Made by a program: the position numbers and the translations under genes. Of a stretch of 64,000 nt of DNA, positions 11,279 to 22,419 are shown in pieces. Within the stretch, counting starts at the first letter, position 1. Each line of letters starts with the position of its first letter. The notes beneath the pieces are model-generated. The model made no database searches, was not told where the DNA came from, and worked only from the letters and a program-made list of their open reading frames with translations. The stretch comes from Celoporthe dispersa (lineage: Eukaryota > Ascomycota > Sordariomycetes > Diaporthales > Cryphonectriaceae), in assembly GCA_016584495.1 (NCBI GenBank), contig WAID01000003.1, forward strand, positions 5,660,501 through 5,724,500. The letters are read 5' to 3'.

Positions 11279-13802
11279 CTACTCTTCGGGAAAATACTCC
11301 TTGAAATCTTTCCCCAACCTCAAAATTATTTTGATATGGTGCCAAGTTAGTCCACTGTCACTGTTGTTGCTGGACCCGCTAGCGTAAACCAAGGCAGCAG
11401 TCAAACAGTTAGCAATCTGGCGCCCATTCATGTTCGCATATGCCTTGTTGTCTAGCTTCGGAAGCTCATGACTTATGGAAGACATGATCTTCTCGTGCTC
11501 GATGTCTTTGATGCCGTGGACTAATTGGTTCCATACAAACAGCTGCGCCGTGATCGTGAAGTCGGGAAACATTAGTGGCATGTGGAGGCGTGATTGGACT
11601 GCTGGGTCAACGTCGAGCGGGTCGCCTGTCATGTGGGATGCCATGGTGGATGTTATGAGGATGAGCCCCTCAGAATGATCCAGGTGGTGAAGGAAGATTG
11701 AGACGAGAGCGTTATGAGTCGGGGTGAAGTTGCTGATACGACGCGCAATCAAGGTTTCAGCGTGGTCAAGTATGAGGATGGCTTTCCAGTTGGCAGCCCT
11801 GAGGAAGGCTTCCTCCAGTCGTTGCCCGAGCACGTGTGGCTCCACGCCCAAATCACCGAAGGTGACCGTGTAGAGAGGCACGGCAAATGCCTCAGAAAGG
11901 CATTCTTGCTAAAAATGTCAGCTCGACCAAATACAAGTCTCGAGTCGGCGGGACAGAGAGGATGGACTGAGGTTGAAATTAAGACTTACCGGCTGTAAAG
12001 GTTTTACCTGTCCCGGGCCGGCCGTGGAGGAGGATTTTGACGCTCCTGTCTTTTCCAGAGGTGATATTGGGACTGAATTGGTGCTCATTACTGAAATGCG
12101 TGCGCATTATCCTTTCAAGGAAGTCCTTGTCGTCCGACCTCAGCCATAGCTTGTCGAGGGCCTTCTCGTGACGCGTGACGTCGCGGAGGAGCTCAGGCTG
12201 GACCGATTTCCAAGTCATGTGCCTCAGGGAGAAAGCCCAAATTTTAGAAGGGCAGAAGATTAGCCGTTCCCATGAGAGATTCCCGTCAGCGTATCCTGAA
12301 TTCTCATTGAAACAAGTATCAGGGTCATGTGGACCTCCGTTTGGGTGAGGGCTTAGCTCCAGGCTCTTTCCAAGACAACCGCGACAGGCGGAATCACGAC
12401 CGCGAGAAGGAACTCGCCCGCCGTCCGGCTCATGCTTGCTTGCAGTCACGTAATCAATGACGACTTGTACCGGATCCTAATGAGGGTAATCAGCCTTGAG
12501 TATTCCGTCTACGGGTGTCGCGGAAGTCTTGTTGAGGATGGAGAGGGGAGGGGGGAATCTTGCCTTGTGCAACGTTTGAGGCCACGCATCTCCTTCATAT
12601 TTTCTGTAGAATGGCCCACATCGGTATTCCCAGTACTTGGCGCCTCGTTCGGAAAGTATCTCTCGGAGATGGTCTTCATGGCGGGCATACTTAGCCGGTA
12701 TGATCTCAAGGGTCTCGATCGGTCGCTCGGAAGAGAATGGACGTATGCACAGCACCTCGAGCTGTGGGACCAGCCATTGTCCAGTCTCATCAAAGTCAAG
12801 GTAGTAGCAGTCTATCCGAAAGTCTGCCTGCTCCGAGAGCCTGCAGGTCTGGACCGTGCCGATCTTGTATGCTCTCCATCCATCGTCGTCCTTGGTAAAT
12901 ACTGTCGAACCTGGTGTGTACAGGAGCCATAGATGCTGAAAGGCGATGTCTCTACAGTGGCCCTTGTCGATCTCGATAAATTTCTCCCAGACACTGGAGT
13001 ACTCCTTCTGCACAAAAATCCATCAAAACCTTGGCGTGTTGACCGACATGGCTTTGGCCTAGGGATTGCAACTTCTCATAGTTGTAGAAGACCCATTCGT
13101 ATGGTTCATGGAGATTTGTTGGAGTTGGAGGAAGGACAGTGCTATTGGTAGGACCGTCATTTCCACTAAGCAGGAGGCGGGAGTGGATTCGCAAAATTTT
13201 TGTCTGGCGTTGACCGATTTTCTGGAGGACTGGCTCGCCAGTCTGACTTCGCACGATACTCTCATCTGGCCCGGCTTCTCTCGTAGGCTGCGCAAAACTG
13301 CTATTAGATTGGCAAGGTACTAAGAGACTTAGGTCAACTCCTAAGAGCTTACCTCGTGTTCTTGATCACACTGAGCATTGCCCCGTTGATAAATCTCACC
13401 GCTCGCATCGACGTCAGATAGAACCTGAGAAGGGCTCGACAGGATCCTGGTGATAGACGAGGCGCCGTTGCTCAAGTGAGTCTGCTCGTCCTTGAGAGCG
13501 GTGTTGGAGCATGGGTTGCCGAGCGAGCAGGCCCACAGCTCTCCCGATCCATCTGATGCCCGTGATAGCTTCGAGTTACCGCTTTGCCCTTTGGTCGCAA
13601 TAGGGAAGCCTGATTCCTCTCTTCTGGTATCCTTCTGTAAGTTTAGACGGGCGTGGATGCCATTCCCACCATTGTGCGGTGCCCGTAGATCTTGTTCGGG
13701 ATGTTTGACGGCCACGTTTGTCTGCTCGTCAGGAATCGTTGGGATGTTTACAGCAGCCGCTTTCCCCTTTCCTAGCTTTGCTTGTGACAGGAACAGCCCC
13801 AT
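11279..13802 (-). pseudogene. AAA+ ATPase (DUF7025-like N-terminal region), frameshifted and with an in-frame stop
   Basis: Exons are complement(11279..11904, 11990..13287, 13353..13802). A disordered first exon of 150 aa is followed by the fungal AAA-associated region: HEPYEWVFYNYEKL, then EKFIEIDKGHCRDIAFQHLW, then a CPSKIWAFSLRHMTW stretch. Walker A is GRPGTGKT, spliced into AECLSEAF. Two lesions are visible. The A5 run at 13014-13018 (T5 on the coding strand) is one base too long, and a TAG at 12477-12479 sits between PH and DPVQVV. A 36-bp in-frame intron removing that stop is possible but unusually short. Walker B reads LILDHAE where DEAD or DEAE is usual, so the catalytic Glu position is His. 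It lies next to the NTPase-like gene, tail to tail. Once intact, it was probably an ATPase of unknown substrate. Confidence 0.7.
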
Positions 13803-15887
13803 TTTGTTGTTGTGTGATCGCAGTACTGTTCTGAATTTTTCTGTCTTTCTTTCTTTCTGCTCTAGTATTAGACAGATCAGAGGTTCACAGTTATGACGCG
13901 AGAAGAGGGAGTGTCTTAGGTCAAAGCAGCTTACCATAATCGGGCTATAACTAGGGAGGAGAAAAAACCCCTTCGATTTCTCTATAGGCCAGTTGGCTAA
14001 TCTTTTGCCACGGCGAACCAGACTTTGCAGCAAGCTCTTTGTCACAATCTCGCCCTCCAACACCCTCACCGTCACCGTCTTGTATCTCTGACCACCGTGA
14101 CGACCATCTTTACGCTAGGCAGGTCGGCCCTTTGCCCATATACAGCGCAGCGCGCAGAGTGGTGCTGGATGTCGAGGCGTCCATGGTCCACTCGCTGCCC
14201 TCCATCACCATCACCATCACTGCCTTGATCTGTCTCTGACCACCGTGGCGACCAACACACCTTAGGCAGGTCGGTTCTTTGCCCATATACAGCGCAGCGC
14301 GCAGAGTGGTGCTGAATACCATCGGCATCCATGGTCCACTCGTCGCCCTCCTTGCAGGCAGACTATCAACATCGTAAGCCATAAAAGTCCGAATCGAGAA
14401 GGTCTGAAGCCTCTTGGGTTGGAGTTGCATGTCCTGGGACCGCGGCAGTGATGGTGCCTTATGCTGTGGTTCCTTCCGTCCTTACCGAGGCATCCATTTG
14501 TAGGCTCGATTTGCATGCTTCTGCAGCCATGTTGGCTTGCTGGAAGGAGAGGTACCATGATGGGCTCGCCCTGGATGTGCTGGGCAAGTCTTGCATCGCC
14601 TGAGCTCCTCATCAGCGGACCCGGCAAACTTCTGGGGGGCCAGTCCCGTCGGCCCCGTCGATCCTCCATTTCTACCTGACCCACCCTCCTTTTCACTGCC
14701 CAGGTGTACATCCAATCCACAAATGGGGCTTGTTCAGAGAGATACCAAGCCCGTTGCCGCTGCTGCTGAGAGACGCTAGGTATCTGGTGCCGTGGGTAGC
14801 GCTCCGTGCGTCTTTCAATATTGTACAAATATGCCCCTTCAGTGGATGTTCAAGATGGGTCGAACGGCCATCTCTGACAGACAAGGAGGGCCCTCAGGAG
14901 AAGAAAAGGAAAGCAGCTCTCGAGGAGGGAATCTGAGGTACCGGCCATAATGGAAGTGTGGGAACCACCTTGAAAGCCCTGGTGGCGCTGTAGGGCCCTC
15001 ATACGACTCTAGTCAGCATTACTGTAACAATATTGTCTTCTAAAGTAATGAAGGAGTGAGCAGGCACCGTGTGAGGGAAAGCCGTGGAGGCCAGAATATG
15101 TGTGGAGCAGGAAGTGAACCCCGAGCTTCACACGAGAGAACCAAAGCACCAGAGCTTGACTCAGCCGAGATAGACATGAGGCTTTCGCAGACCAGAACGC
15201 AGTGGTGCTCCGCTGTTTTCAGGCAGGGGCGGCTCGGAGTCGATGCGGGTCCTACTCTCCTACTTCTGTGCACACTGGCATGTCACCACAGGAATACTGG
15301 TCCAGAGAGAGGGGATCTGAGGGGGGAGGGGGAGGGTGGTTGCTGTTGTTGTTGATGATGGAAGAGGAATCGTCCTCAGTGGTAGCCCTAGAAACCGTTG
15401 GCCCTGGTGGTTGCTCCTTCCGGTACGTACCCACGTACTCCGCTGAATGGCACGGTGGCAGGTGTAGCGCCCGTACCGCCTACTGCCTACCGCGGCCGCA
15501 GCAGTAACGCCTTGTGGCTACGCATGCCACGTATGTGCTTTACACATTACTTCTGCGATTCGTGTTTCCCAAATGACAATGCCACTGCCACAGAACGCCT
15601 CCAACCCAGACGGAATTTTTTCTTTTTGGAAAAACAATTATCTGATGTGGCTATGAGCAGATTAATTCTTACAAGTACCTAGACTATGGCGTGCCTTTTG
15701 CCTCCGAATGACGTGTTGTAGGTGATCTCTTCTTGCCCCTTACGCCCCCTCCCTTCGTGTACGGACGTATCCTACTTTGTTGAATGTTGTAGTGACCTCC
15801 ACCACGAGGTCCGTCTGGCTCCTGAGTGACTTCGAACAATCCTCTATTCGACCACCGAGCTGATTCTTCCCCTTACCCTACACATCC
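13803..15887. other. Divergent intergenic region with a tandem duplication
   Basis: About 2.1 kb between the AAA+ gene and the helical-domain gene. Apart from the direct repeat at 14083-14351 I see no supported gene. Open frames over the repeat exist because the duplication repeats them, and they carry no domain. Confidence 0.5.
14083..14351. repeat. Tandem direct repeat, two units of about 121 bp at 148-bp spacing
   Basis: Unit 1 is 14083-14203 and unit 2 is 14231-14351. Both contain TCTGACCACCGTG, then TAGGCAGGTCGG, then a 45-base nearly identical block starting TTTGCCCATATACAGCGCAG, and both end with CCATGGTCCACTCG and GCCCTCC. The spacer between them contains a (CAC/CAT) run. The middle of each unit has diverged, so the duplication is not recent. 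Confidence 0.85.
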
Positions 15888-16644
15888 ATGGCAAGCAACT
15901 ACTCTGCTCTGCTCCTTGTCAGACATGCTGCGAGTCTGTGCGCTGACTTGAAAACCCTGCGGGCTTCCAGGATGCAATCGGCTCCGCTGCAGCCATCGCC
16001 CAGCTGCTCGGAGAAGCCATCAAACTGTGGCAGCTGATCTCGCAGGCACGCCGGGCGGTGCGCACAGCACCCAAGATGCGCGCCAACACAGCCAACCTAC
16101 TAATCAACCTACTCGACACGATGCACCTCGTCGAGTGCGAGCCGAACCTGCAGAACCCCAGTATCGATCAACCGCTCAAGCGCATATATGCTGTCGCGGG
16201 AGAGCTCAGCCAGATACTCGAAAGCATGGCAGCACAGCAGCGCAAGAGCACGCTACGGCAGAGTCTACATGCACTGGGCCGTAGGGAGACCGACGATGCC
16301 CATCTGGGAGACGTCCTGAGACGGCTCGACGAGGCCCGGGGTGACTTGCTCCTCAGGATCAATGTGCTACAAGTAGGCCTGCAGAAGTCTGAGCTGGAGG
16401 TGAACAGGGCGAGCGGGGCGCGGCCTGTTGTGCAGACGTGGATACTCATCACCGCCTGGTGCTGGAGGGCAACAAGACGTGGGAACAGGGGGATCAGGTG
16501 AACGGAATCGTTGCGCTGGAAGGCTCGGCGGCGTCGACCACGGCAAAGGTGATGGGCAACAAAGCTCTTGGGAACAGCCGCCAGAGGAACTTCATTCTGG
16601 GTGGGGCAGGCTCACTCAACATGCTTGTACATATGACTGACTGA
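15888..16644 (+). CDS. NACHT_N/SesA-like helical protein with C-terminal GN module (frameshifted)
   Basis: Proposed exons are 15888..15917 and 15971..16644. The second exon starts after a CTTCCAG acceptor with a GCTGAC branch. The helical part reads AIGSAAAIAQLLGEAIKLW, then a long amphipathic region, and ends ARGDLLLRINVLQVGL. This matches the N-terminal helical domain found on fungal NACHT proteins and on stand-alone SesA-like proteins. Near 16433-16440 the frame must shift by one base (one missing) to continue into THHRLVLEGNKTWEQGDQV and on to a stop at 16644. No splice solution keeps the full helical domain; a 96-bp intron starting at the GTGACT inside ARGDL is the alternative. The C-terminal 60 residues align with those of the next gene. 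The first exon is weak (GTCAGA donor). Confidence 0.55.
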
Positions 16645-17347
16645 TTCTTTTTCCTCATTGCTGATACTGCTTTACTCAGATGGCACCAGTCTCTTGAAAC
16701 TTGTCTCCCCCCAACCAGGCCTGCATGGTCCACGCAGTGATATCCTGCATCTATGGAGCCTTCACACCAACTCGATGTTCGTCCAATCTTTGTGCTTAGT
16801 CGCTTGCAATTCATCAAAGAGGCAGGTCATGGCGAGGTGGCAAGCTGCTTCTCATCAGGTGATTCCCAATTCTCACCAATCTTGGAACCTGGAGCAAATC
16901 GGCGTTGCTCTTTCCTCATGGTTTAGACCGGTTCTGCCTGCTTTGTCCAATCGTGTCATAGATTGCGCCACCATTATAGTCCTCCCTCCCCCCCGGCTTC
17001 CCAACACTACCACCACCTCCTCCTCCAAAGGTAGCATGGTGCTCCTGATTTGGGTATGGTTGGCAATAGTTGGCAAGCTGTGCATGCATATGAGCCAATG
17101 ATCCCCTCGCACGAATCATCCTTCAGTGATACGGAGATCTTCACAGAGTGAAGGGGGGAGGGGGGGGTGTTAAAAGGCTGTGGCTACATATAAATATCTG
17201 TCCGTCTGTCTGTCTGCCTCGTCGAAGGAAATGGCCAGCCTACTTCTCTTAGCTTCTCTACTCTCCGAAGCAAAAGCTGCACATGCTCCATAACAAGGCG
17301 TTCTTTCCCACCGCCCTGCGACGACGATAAAACCCCATCAACGCACC
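16645..17347. other. Intergenic region between the helical-domain and ubiquitin-like genes
   Basis: 703 bp. It contains the TATA-like element of the downstream gene at 17189-17196 and a polypyrimidine tract. An open frame at 16658-17101 has no recognisable domain and is not called. Confidence 0.5.
17189..17196 (+). promoter_or_regulatory. TATA-box-like element
   Basis: TATAAATA lies 152 bp upstream of the ATG at 17348, followed by a CT-rich tract. Position and sequence suit a core promoter, but this is not proven. Confidence 0.4.
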
Positions 17348-18004
17348 ATGTCTGATCCGTACGCCCGCATTCAGAACAGTAAGCATCTCTTGAGAGATCT
17401 GATCACGTCACCTTTTCCTGCAGATTCCAGCTGAACAACAGCGATATCTACCAGGGTCCTCACCGGAGGGTACCCGTACAGAGGTGCGCATCAAACCAGG
17501 TGAAACCGTGGCGAGCCTCAGGGAGGCGATAGCCGAACAGCTCCAGATCAAGCCACCAGGGACCATCAGTGTCCAGTTTCCTGGCATAGGCCAGCCTCGT
17601 GACGGTGATCTGGTGCTGCAATACTGCGATCGTGGGGTGCTGGTAGTCAATGTTGAGACAGACAATAGCGATTGGGATCAGCAACGAGCCGGGGCGCCAC
17701 CTCCCGCTGACACGCAGAAGCACGAGTTCACAATAGGTACGTGAGATGAATCTAATGTAAGAGAGGCATCGTACTGAATTTTGTGCGGAATTATCTAGCT
17801 GGCAATATTACCCGTGGCAAGGCTATCGGCGATGCCTTTATCGCAGATGTCCAGTTATCGCAGCGAGCAACTACTGCAAAGATTTTAGACTCTGTTGCTG
17901 AGGATGAGGCGAAGCAAACTATCTTGATTGGAAGTGCTGATGCGATTGCCCAGATTCTGTCTTTTAGAAAGGGCTCAGAGTCTTCCTCGGAAAGTAGAAA
18001 CTAG
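17348..18004 (+). CDS. Ubiquitin-like domain protein with C-terminal GN module
   Basis: Three exons, 17348..17378, 17431..17736 and 17799..18004, give 180 aa. The second exon must start after ATTCCAG at 17430, because the CAG seven bases earlier gives an immediate stop. Residues about 25-90 (RIKPGETVASLREAIAEQL, PPGTISVQFPG, GVLVVNVET) look like a beta-grasp, ubiquitin-like domain. There is no terminal Gly-Gly, so conjugation is unlikely. Residues about 110-170 (HEFTIAGNITRGKAIGDAF...) align with the C-terminus of the gene just upstream. After the TAG at 18002 the same frame stays open for 61 more codons to 18190 with protein-like content, so this stop may be premature. Its partner and function are unknown. 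Confidence 0.65.
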
Positions 18005-19484
18005 AGTCTTGGATTGGCTGCAAGCTTATCTTTTAAGCCTGCTAAAGAGTATTTCCTAGAGCTTTGTAGCAGTGAAGAAATTGTTTTGCATATGCAGTCA
18101 GCTTATTTAGCTAGCGTTGCTACCCATATTTGTCAAATGCTGATTCTAGTTGAGGAATGCTATCTCGAAAAGCTAGCAAGCAGGCTATAGCCTTATTCCC
18201 CATGATCCAGACGCCCGACTGCACATCGCCACGCTAGTATATAAATTTTGCCTTTGACACACTCCATATTTCAAGAATCTATCTGCTGCAGCCTAGTGCA
18301 GCAGTGTATGCCTGATACGATGACTCCGAAACTGCCAAGGTTCATTTTGAAGGCTGGCGTTCCGGTGCTCAGATTTCGAGGTACACATCTAGAGAGCAGG
18401 AGGGAGGGAATATGTCGATAAGGCTGTCATTATTTTTATTTCGGTAAGAAACTCGCTGTTTGTGAGAAAAGAAAAAAAGTTGGAGTTGAGCCGCAATGCT
18501 CCACTTAGAATATTGTACTTAAATATTGTAGTTATGTAATGTGGACTGCTGTGGACAGGTGGGGCTATTGAACCAAAACAAAACTCCTACTATGCATTTC
18601 TAAAAACCTTGTAAATTAAGAGACAAAAACTTGAATAAGTTCTATGCTTTCTGTTCTTTGCCATTGTCCTTTGAATTTTGATATCCTCACGTCTCTGTGA
18701 CTACATCATACATAATGCCCACCTAGGTGGTATGTAATAACCTGAAGGGAGGCACTGCCTCTCTTTTCCTTACATTTATCACCATATCGTTTTGACACTA
18801 CCCCTTTCAAAGGGTCCTCTGGCTCAGCTCACCCATGTATAATGTAATCCCAGATCGGATTGTCCTGCCAGGCAGAAGAAGCAGCCATCACCCGACCTGA
18901 CGCGCCCTTGAGTGGACGATGATACAGCAATAAATGGAACGGGTGGTAGATAAATGTATCTTGAACAGGAGAGAAAAGGGGAGGGAGAAGAAGAGGTATC
19001 TAGGTTTGTTTCCACACCACATTGATTCTGCACACGGGGTGGGGGGAAGGGGGAGGAGGAAGAGAAGTATCAACTTAGTAAAGTCGTGCTTTATCTAGAT
19101 AGAAAGATAGCTGCGTCACTCAGGTTTGTCATGGGGATATGATACCGTTTCGGCATGTTGAAAAAGTTGTTCCAAATCAAAGTAATTGAAAGATGACAAC
19201 CCATACGCCTTGAGACATGATACCGGACTTAAACTTTGTCTTTATCCTTGGACAAATGGGAAAATTGAGGAACAGAAAAAAGAAAAAAGAAAAAAGAATC
19301 ATCAAGTCTCCTTTGAGCCTTCTGCTGAAATAAAGATTACAACAGACCTAATGCCTTCCCACGCAATGCTCGCCGAGGGACCAAGCATATCACATCCAGA
19401 CCTGGAAAATAAACTCCCCTAAGCTGTTACCATTGATATAATCCCACCATCCATCTGTACCCAGACGGTCATCACGCAGGCCGC
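18005..19484. other. AT-rich intergenic region
   Basis: The first 186 bp are an in-frame open extension of the preceding gene. The remainder is AT-richer than the window and full of stops in all frames. No gene is seen. Confidence 0.5.
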
Positions 19485-20271
19485 TCAGGCACCCGGGCTC
19501 TGGCTGCCCTTCCTCGCCGAGGCGTAGTTAAGGGTGTGCCTCTCAGTCTTGAGCTGCCAGACGGCGGCGCAGAGGGCGAGCGCCTCGAGCGGCACGAGCA
19601 CGACGGCCAGGACGACGGAGGCCCAGCTCGCGTGGCACAGGGTGCCGAAGTAGGGGGCGGAGGACATGGAGACGGAGGTCCAGCGGCACGTCCAGCTGAG
19701 CAGGGAGTCGACGGTGGTGGAGGCGTTGATGGCGTAGAAGAAGATGATGGCGATCAGGGCGGCCGCGAAACCGGCGAAGGGGGCGGCGAACATCATTGGT
19801 GTGTGGAGGGGGGTATTGTTGCGGATCTGAGGACCAAGGCGAGCACCGGGTCAGTTGGAGTCAAGCGAGAGAGAGAGAGACGGAGGGAGGTGTGGAATGG
19901 AGGAAATATGAGAAACTCACATGTGGCACCTTGCTGCACAGCAGACCAGCGATGTTGGCGAGGGTGACGATGGAGCTGCCGACGACGAGGGCCACCGTGG
20001 GCCGCAGGTCGAACTTGGAGGGCCAAAGCGACAGCCAGCTGGCCTCGGACAGGTGTGTCGAGTTATACACGGAGAGGGCATTGCCGGACAAGCCCAGGAT
20101 AGCGATGCCGCTGAGGAGGGCGAGAGTGGTGATGCCTATCCTGACGGTGTCGATCATGGCAATAGCCCTGGTCTGCTTTCGCAGGTAGAGGTCGTTGGCG
20201 TCGACCTCGAAGTGCGACGAGGCAGCCTCATGCTTGACAGAGGAAGGGTTCTTGAAAGAGCTGGCCTCCAT
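19485..20271 (-). CDS. Four-transmembrane fungal membrane protein (MARVEL-like topology)
   Basis: Two exons, complement(19485..19826, 19921..20271), give 230 aa with a phase-0 intron (GTGAGT, TCCTCAG). Hydrophobic segments are at about 40-60 (GITTLALLSGIAILGL), 90-110 (VALVVGSSIVTLANIAGLLC), 130-150 (AGFAAALIAIIFFYAI) and 185-207 (SVVLAVVLVPLEALALCAAV). The first 35 residues are soluble and the C-terminus is short and basic. A glycosylation sequon (NST) lies in the first loop. The four-helix layout and length fit MARVEL-type or related fungal membrane proteins, but I see no diagnostic motif. The membrane is unknown, and plasma membrane or eisosome-like sites are possible. The frame is intact and the ATG is the only good start. 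Confidence 0.7.
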
Positions 20272-22390
20272 GGTGGGTGGTGAAGATGGGAGAGGGAGAG
20301 ACTGAAGGAGGGTGTATGATTATTTTTTCTTTCTTTCTATTTTTCCTCCGCAAAAGGAGAAGCCGGACACCAGGACAGGCGAGAAAAGAAGAACCGTAGA
20401 GAACAGACACAGAGAAGAAACAACAGAAGAAGAACAAGAAGAGTCGGATGAAGAGATACTCGTAGAACTCAGGAAACAACACGAGACGTGGATCCGACTA
20501 CACTTCTAATACTGGGGCCCTGCAATATATTTCTCTGCTGCGGTGGGCGAAGGGACGGGGAATAAGCGCCGGACACACACCTTGGACCTCGAGGCAGTCC
20601 ACACGCGCCTTTGGTCTGATTGCGTGCCAGGCCTACGAGACGGGATAAAAATACTACCTTCCACCACCACTAGACGCTTTTGGCGCGCAGGTCGGTTATT
20701 CCGGGAAAAGACACTCTGCAGGACGCAGGAGCAAAGGACGAATACCCATCGCCAGACCCCAGCAAGGTTGTGTGCACTGTCGGCGCGTATGCATGTCTAG
20801 GGTGTGTGAGGGTTGCAGGTCCGGATCGCCTGTTGGACGGAGATGGAAGGGTAGTATGGCAGTCTCGCTGGGGGGGGTTGAGAGAGCGGCTCGGATTGGA
20901 CGAGCTGTGCACGAGTCGATGTGCTCAGCGCGGGAGAGACGAGGTCCTGAGTGGAAGATATTCATAGCGATTCGGGAAAGGGTGTCTCTGTTGGTGGATA
21001 CCACGGCGCTTAACTCTATATTGACCTTTATCCAATCAGAGGTGGTTTGGTGGGCCCGCAGCGCCATACCTCCAGGGATTAGCCTCGTCCCCGGCGGCTC
21101 GAGCTTATCCAATCCCCCACACCACCTCGCCTCGCCCTTTCCTCCTTCTCCACCTGCACTTCTCCCGCCTGCCGTAGTACCGCTCAAACTGTACCACTGC
21201 AGGAGTGGCAGCAGCGGACATGCCCTGCGCGCTGTTCGACCTCACAATTGGCCAGCACGGACGGCAAGACGGCGGCATGAGTGTGTCTTCGAACCGGAGA
21301 CAACCGATTATTCTGTACACAGACATGGAGACGATCCTTCCCGCTTCCGACGTGTCTCTCTTTTTCTTGAGACCGTCTTCCTTTTCCCCCTGCCGGCCCT
21401 CATCAGGCCTCATGTCCAGCCTGACTCGCTGTCTGGACTGCTCACCATTTTCGGAGGCCATCTCGAGACAGACAGACAGGCGCTGGGGAGGCTGGTGGAT
21501 GGGCTTGGGCCTGACCTGTGCCTGGAGATGCACGAGCCCGAGACAAAGCCATCGTCGGTCATCAACGGCAGGCCCAACATGGTCCGGCCTCCTCATCTAT
21601 CCGGCACCGGGATCGGAACACTCTGACGGGTGAGGCGAGCAGATCAGTCGAGAGGCGGCCACCTCCGAATTCCCTCGGTGAATCTTTCGGTGTCACGGGC
21701 CCTCGCACAGCATCGTGAGGCTTCTGGACGGAGCCGCCGCGACATCACCATGTGCGCCTCTCTTGTCTGCCCCTGCTTCGTAGCCGCCGGATCATTCCTT
21801 GCACAGGGCTTCCCGACACACTTGCTTGGGGGGCCCGAAGGTATTCGGGACAGGTCGACGGGCTCGACAAGCCCTACATGCAGGTCGATACATGCGGCCG
21901 CCCGCACGAGGTGCCTCCTTGGGACCTCAGTCACTGGTCGTGCATTAGGAGAATCGGCCGCATCCCGAATGATGAGGCTGCTATCTTCCCGCCGCCGTTG
22001 CCACCATCAGCACTGGCCGGCACTTTCCACCTTGGAGCGATGGTCCCGACCACCTGCAGCTATCCTCACCTCCCGCCTGGCTCGGGATTCGATTTGAGAT
22101 GAGGCACGCCGCACGCTCTGCTGGCCCGCAGCAGTGACCCAGATGACGTACCTTTTTCTCCCCCCCTCCCCCCCTTCTCTCAGGTGGCGTGTCCTCACGG
22201 CACTTGCAGATGCTGTAGAGACATGGGGTCTGCCCAGAGAGAGCAGCTGCAGCCCCCCATCTTGCACATCTTCCCCGCCTCCTTCATCATGACGGCGGTG
22301 TCCTCGCTGCAACGGTATCCTATAGGTCATCAGCTGGGACGGGCTTCATGTGTCGGGCCCCCGCTGGAGGCCATCGCAGGCTGGCGCCCT

Positions 22391-22419
22391 GGAGGAGGAG
22401 GAGGAGGAGGAGGAGGAGG
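22391..22419. repeat. (GGA)n microsatellite
   Basis: About nine consecutive GGA triplets in non-coding DNA. Confidence 0.9.

Noticed and set aside
20772..22102. Long open frames on both strands
   Set aside because: Both strands are open at once, composition is odd (Arg/Pro/Ser rich), there are no splice-linked continuations and no motif. This is typical of GC-rich non-coding DNA.
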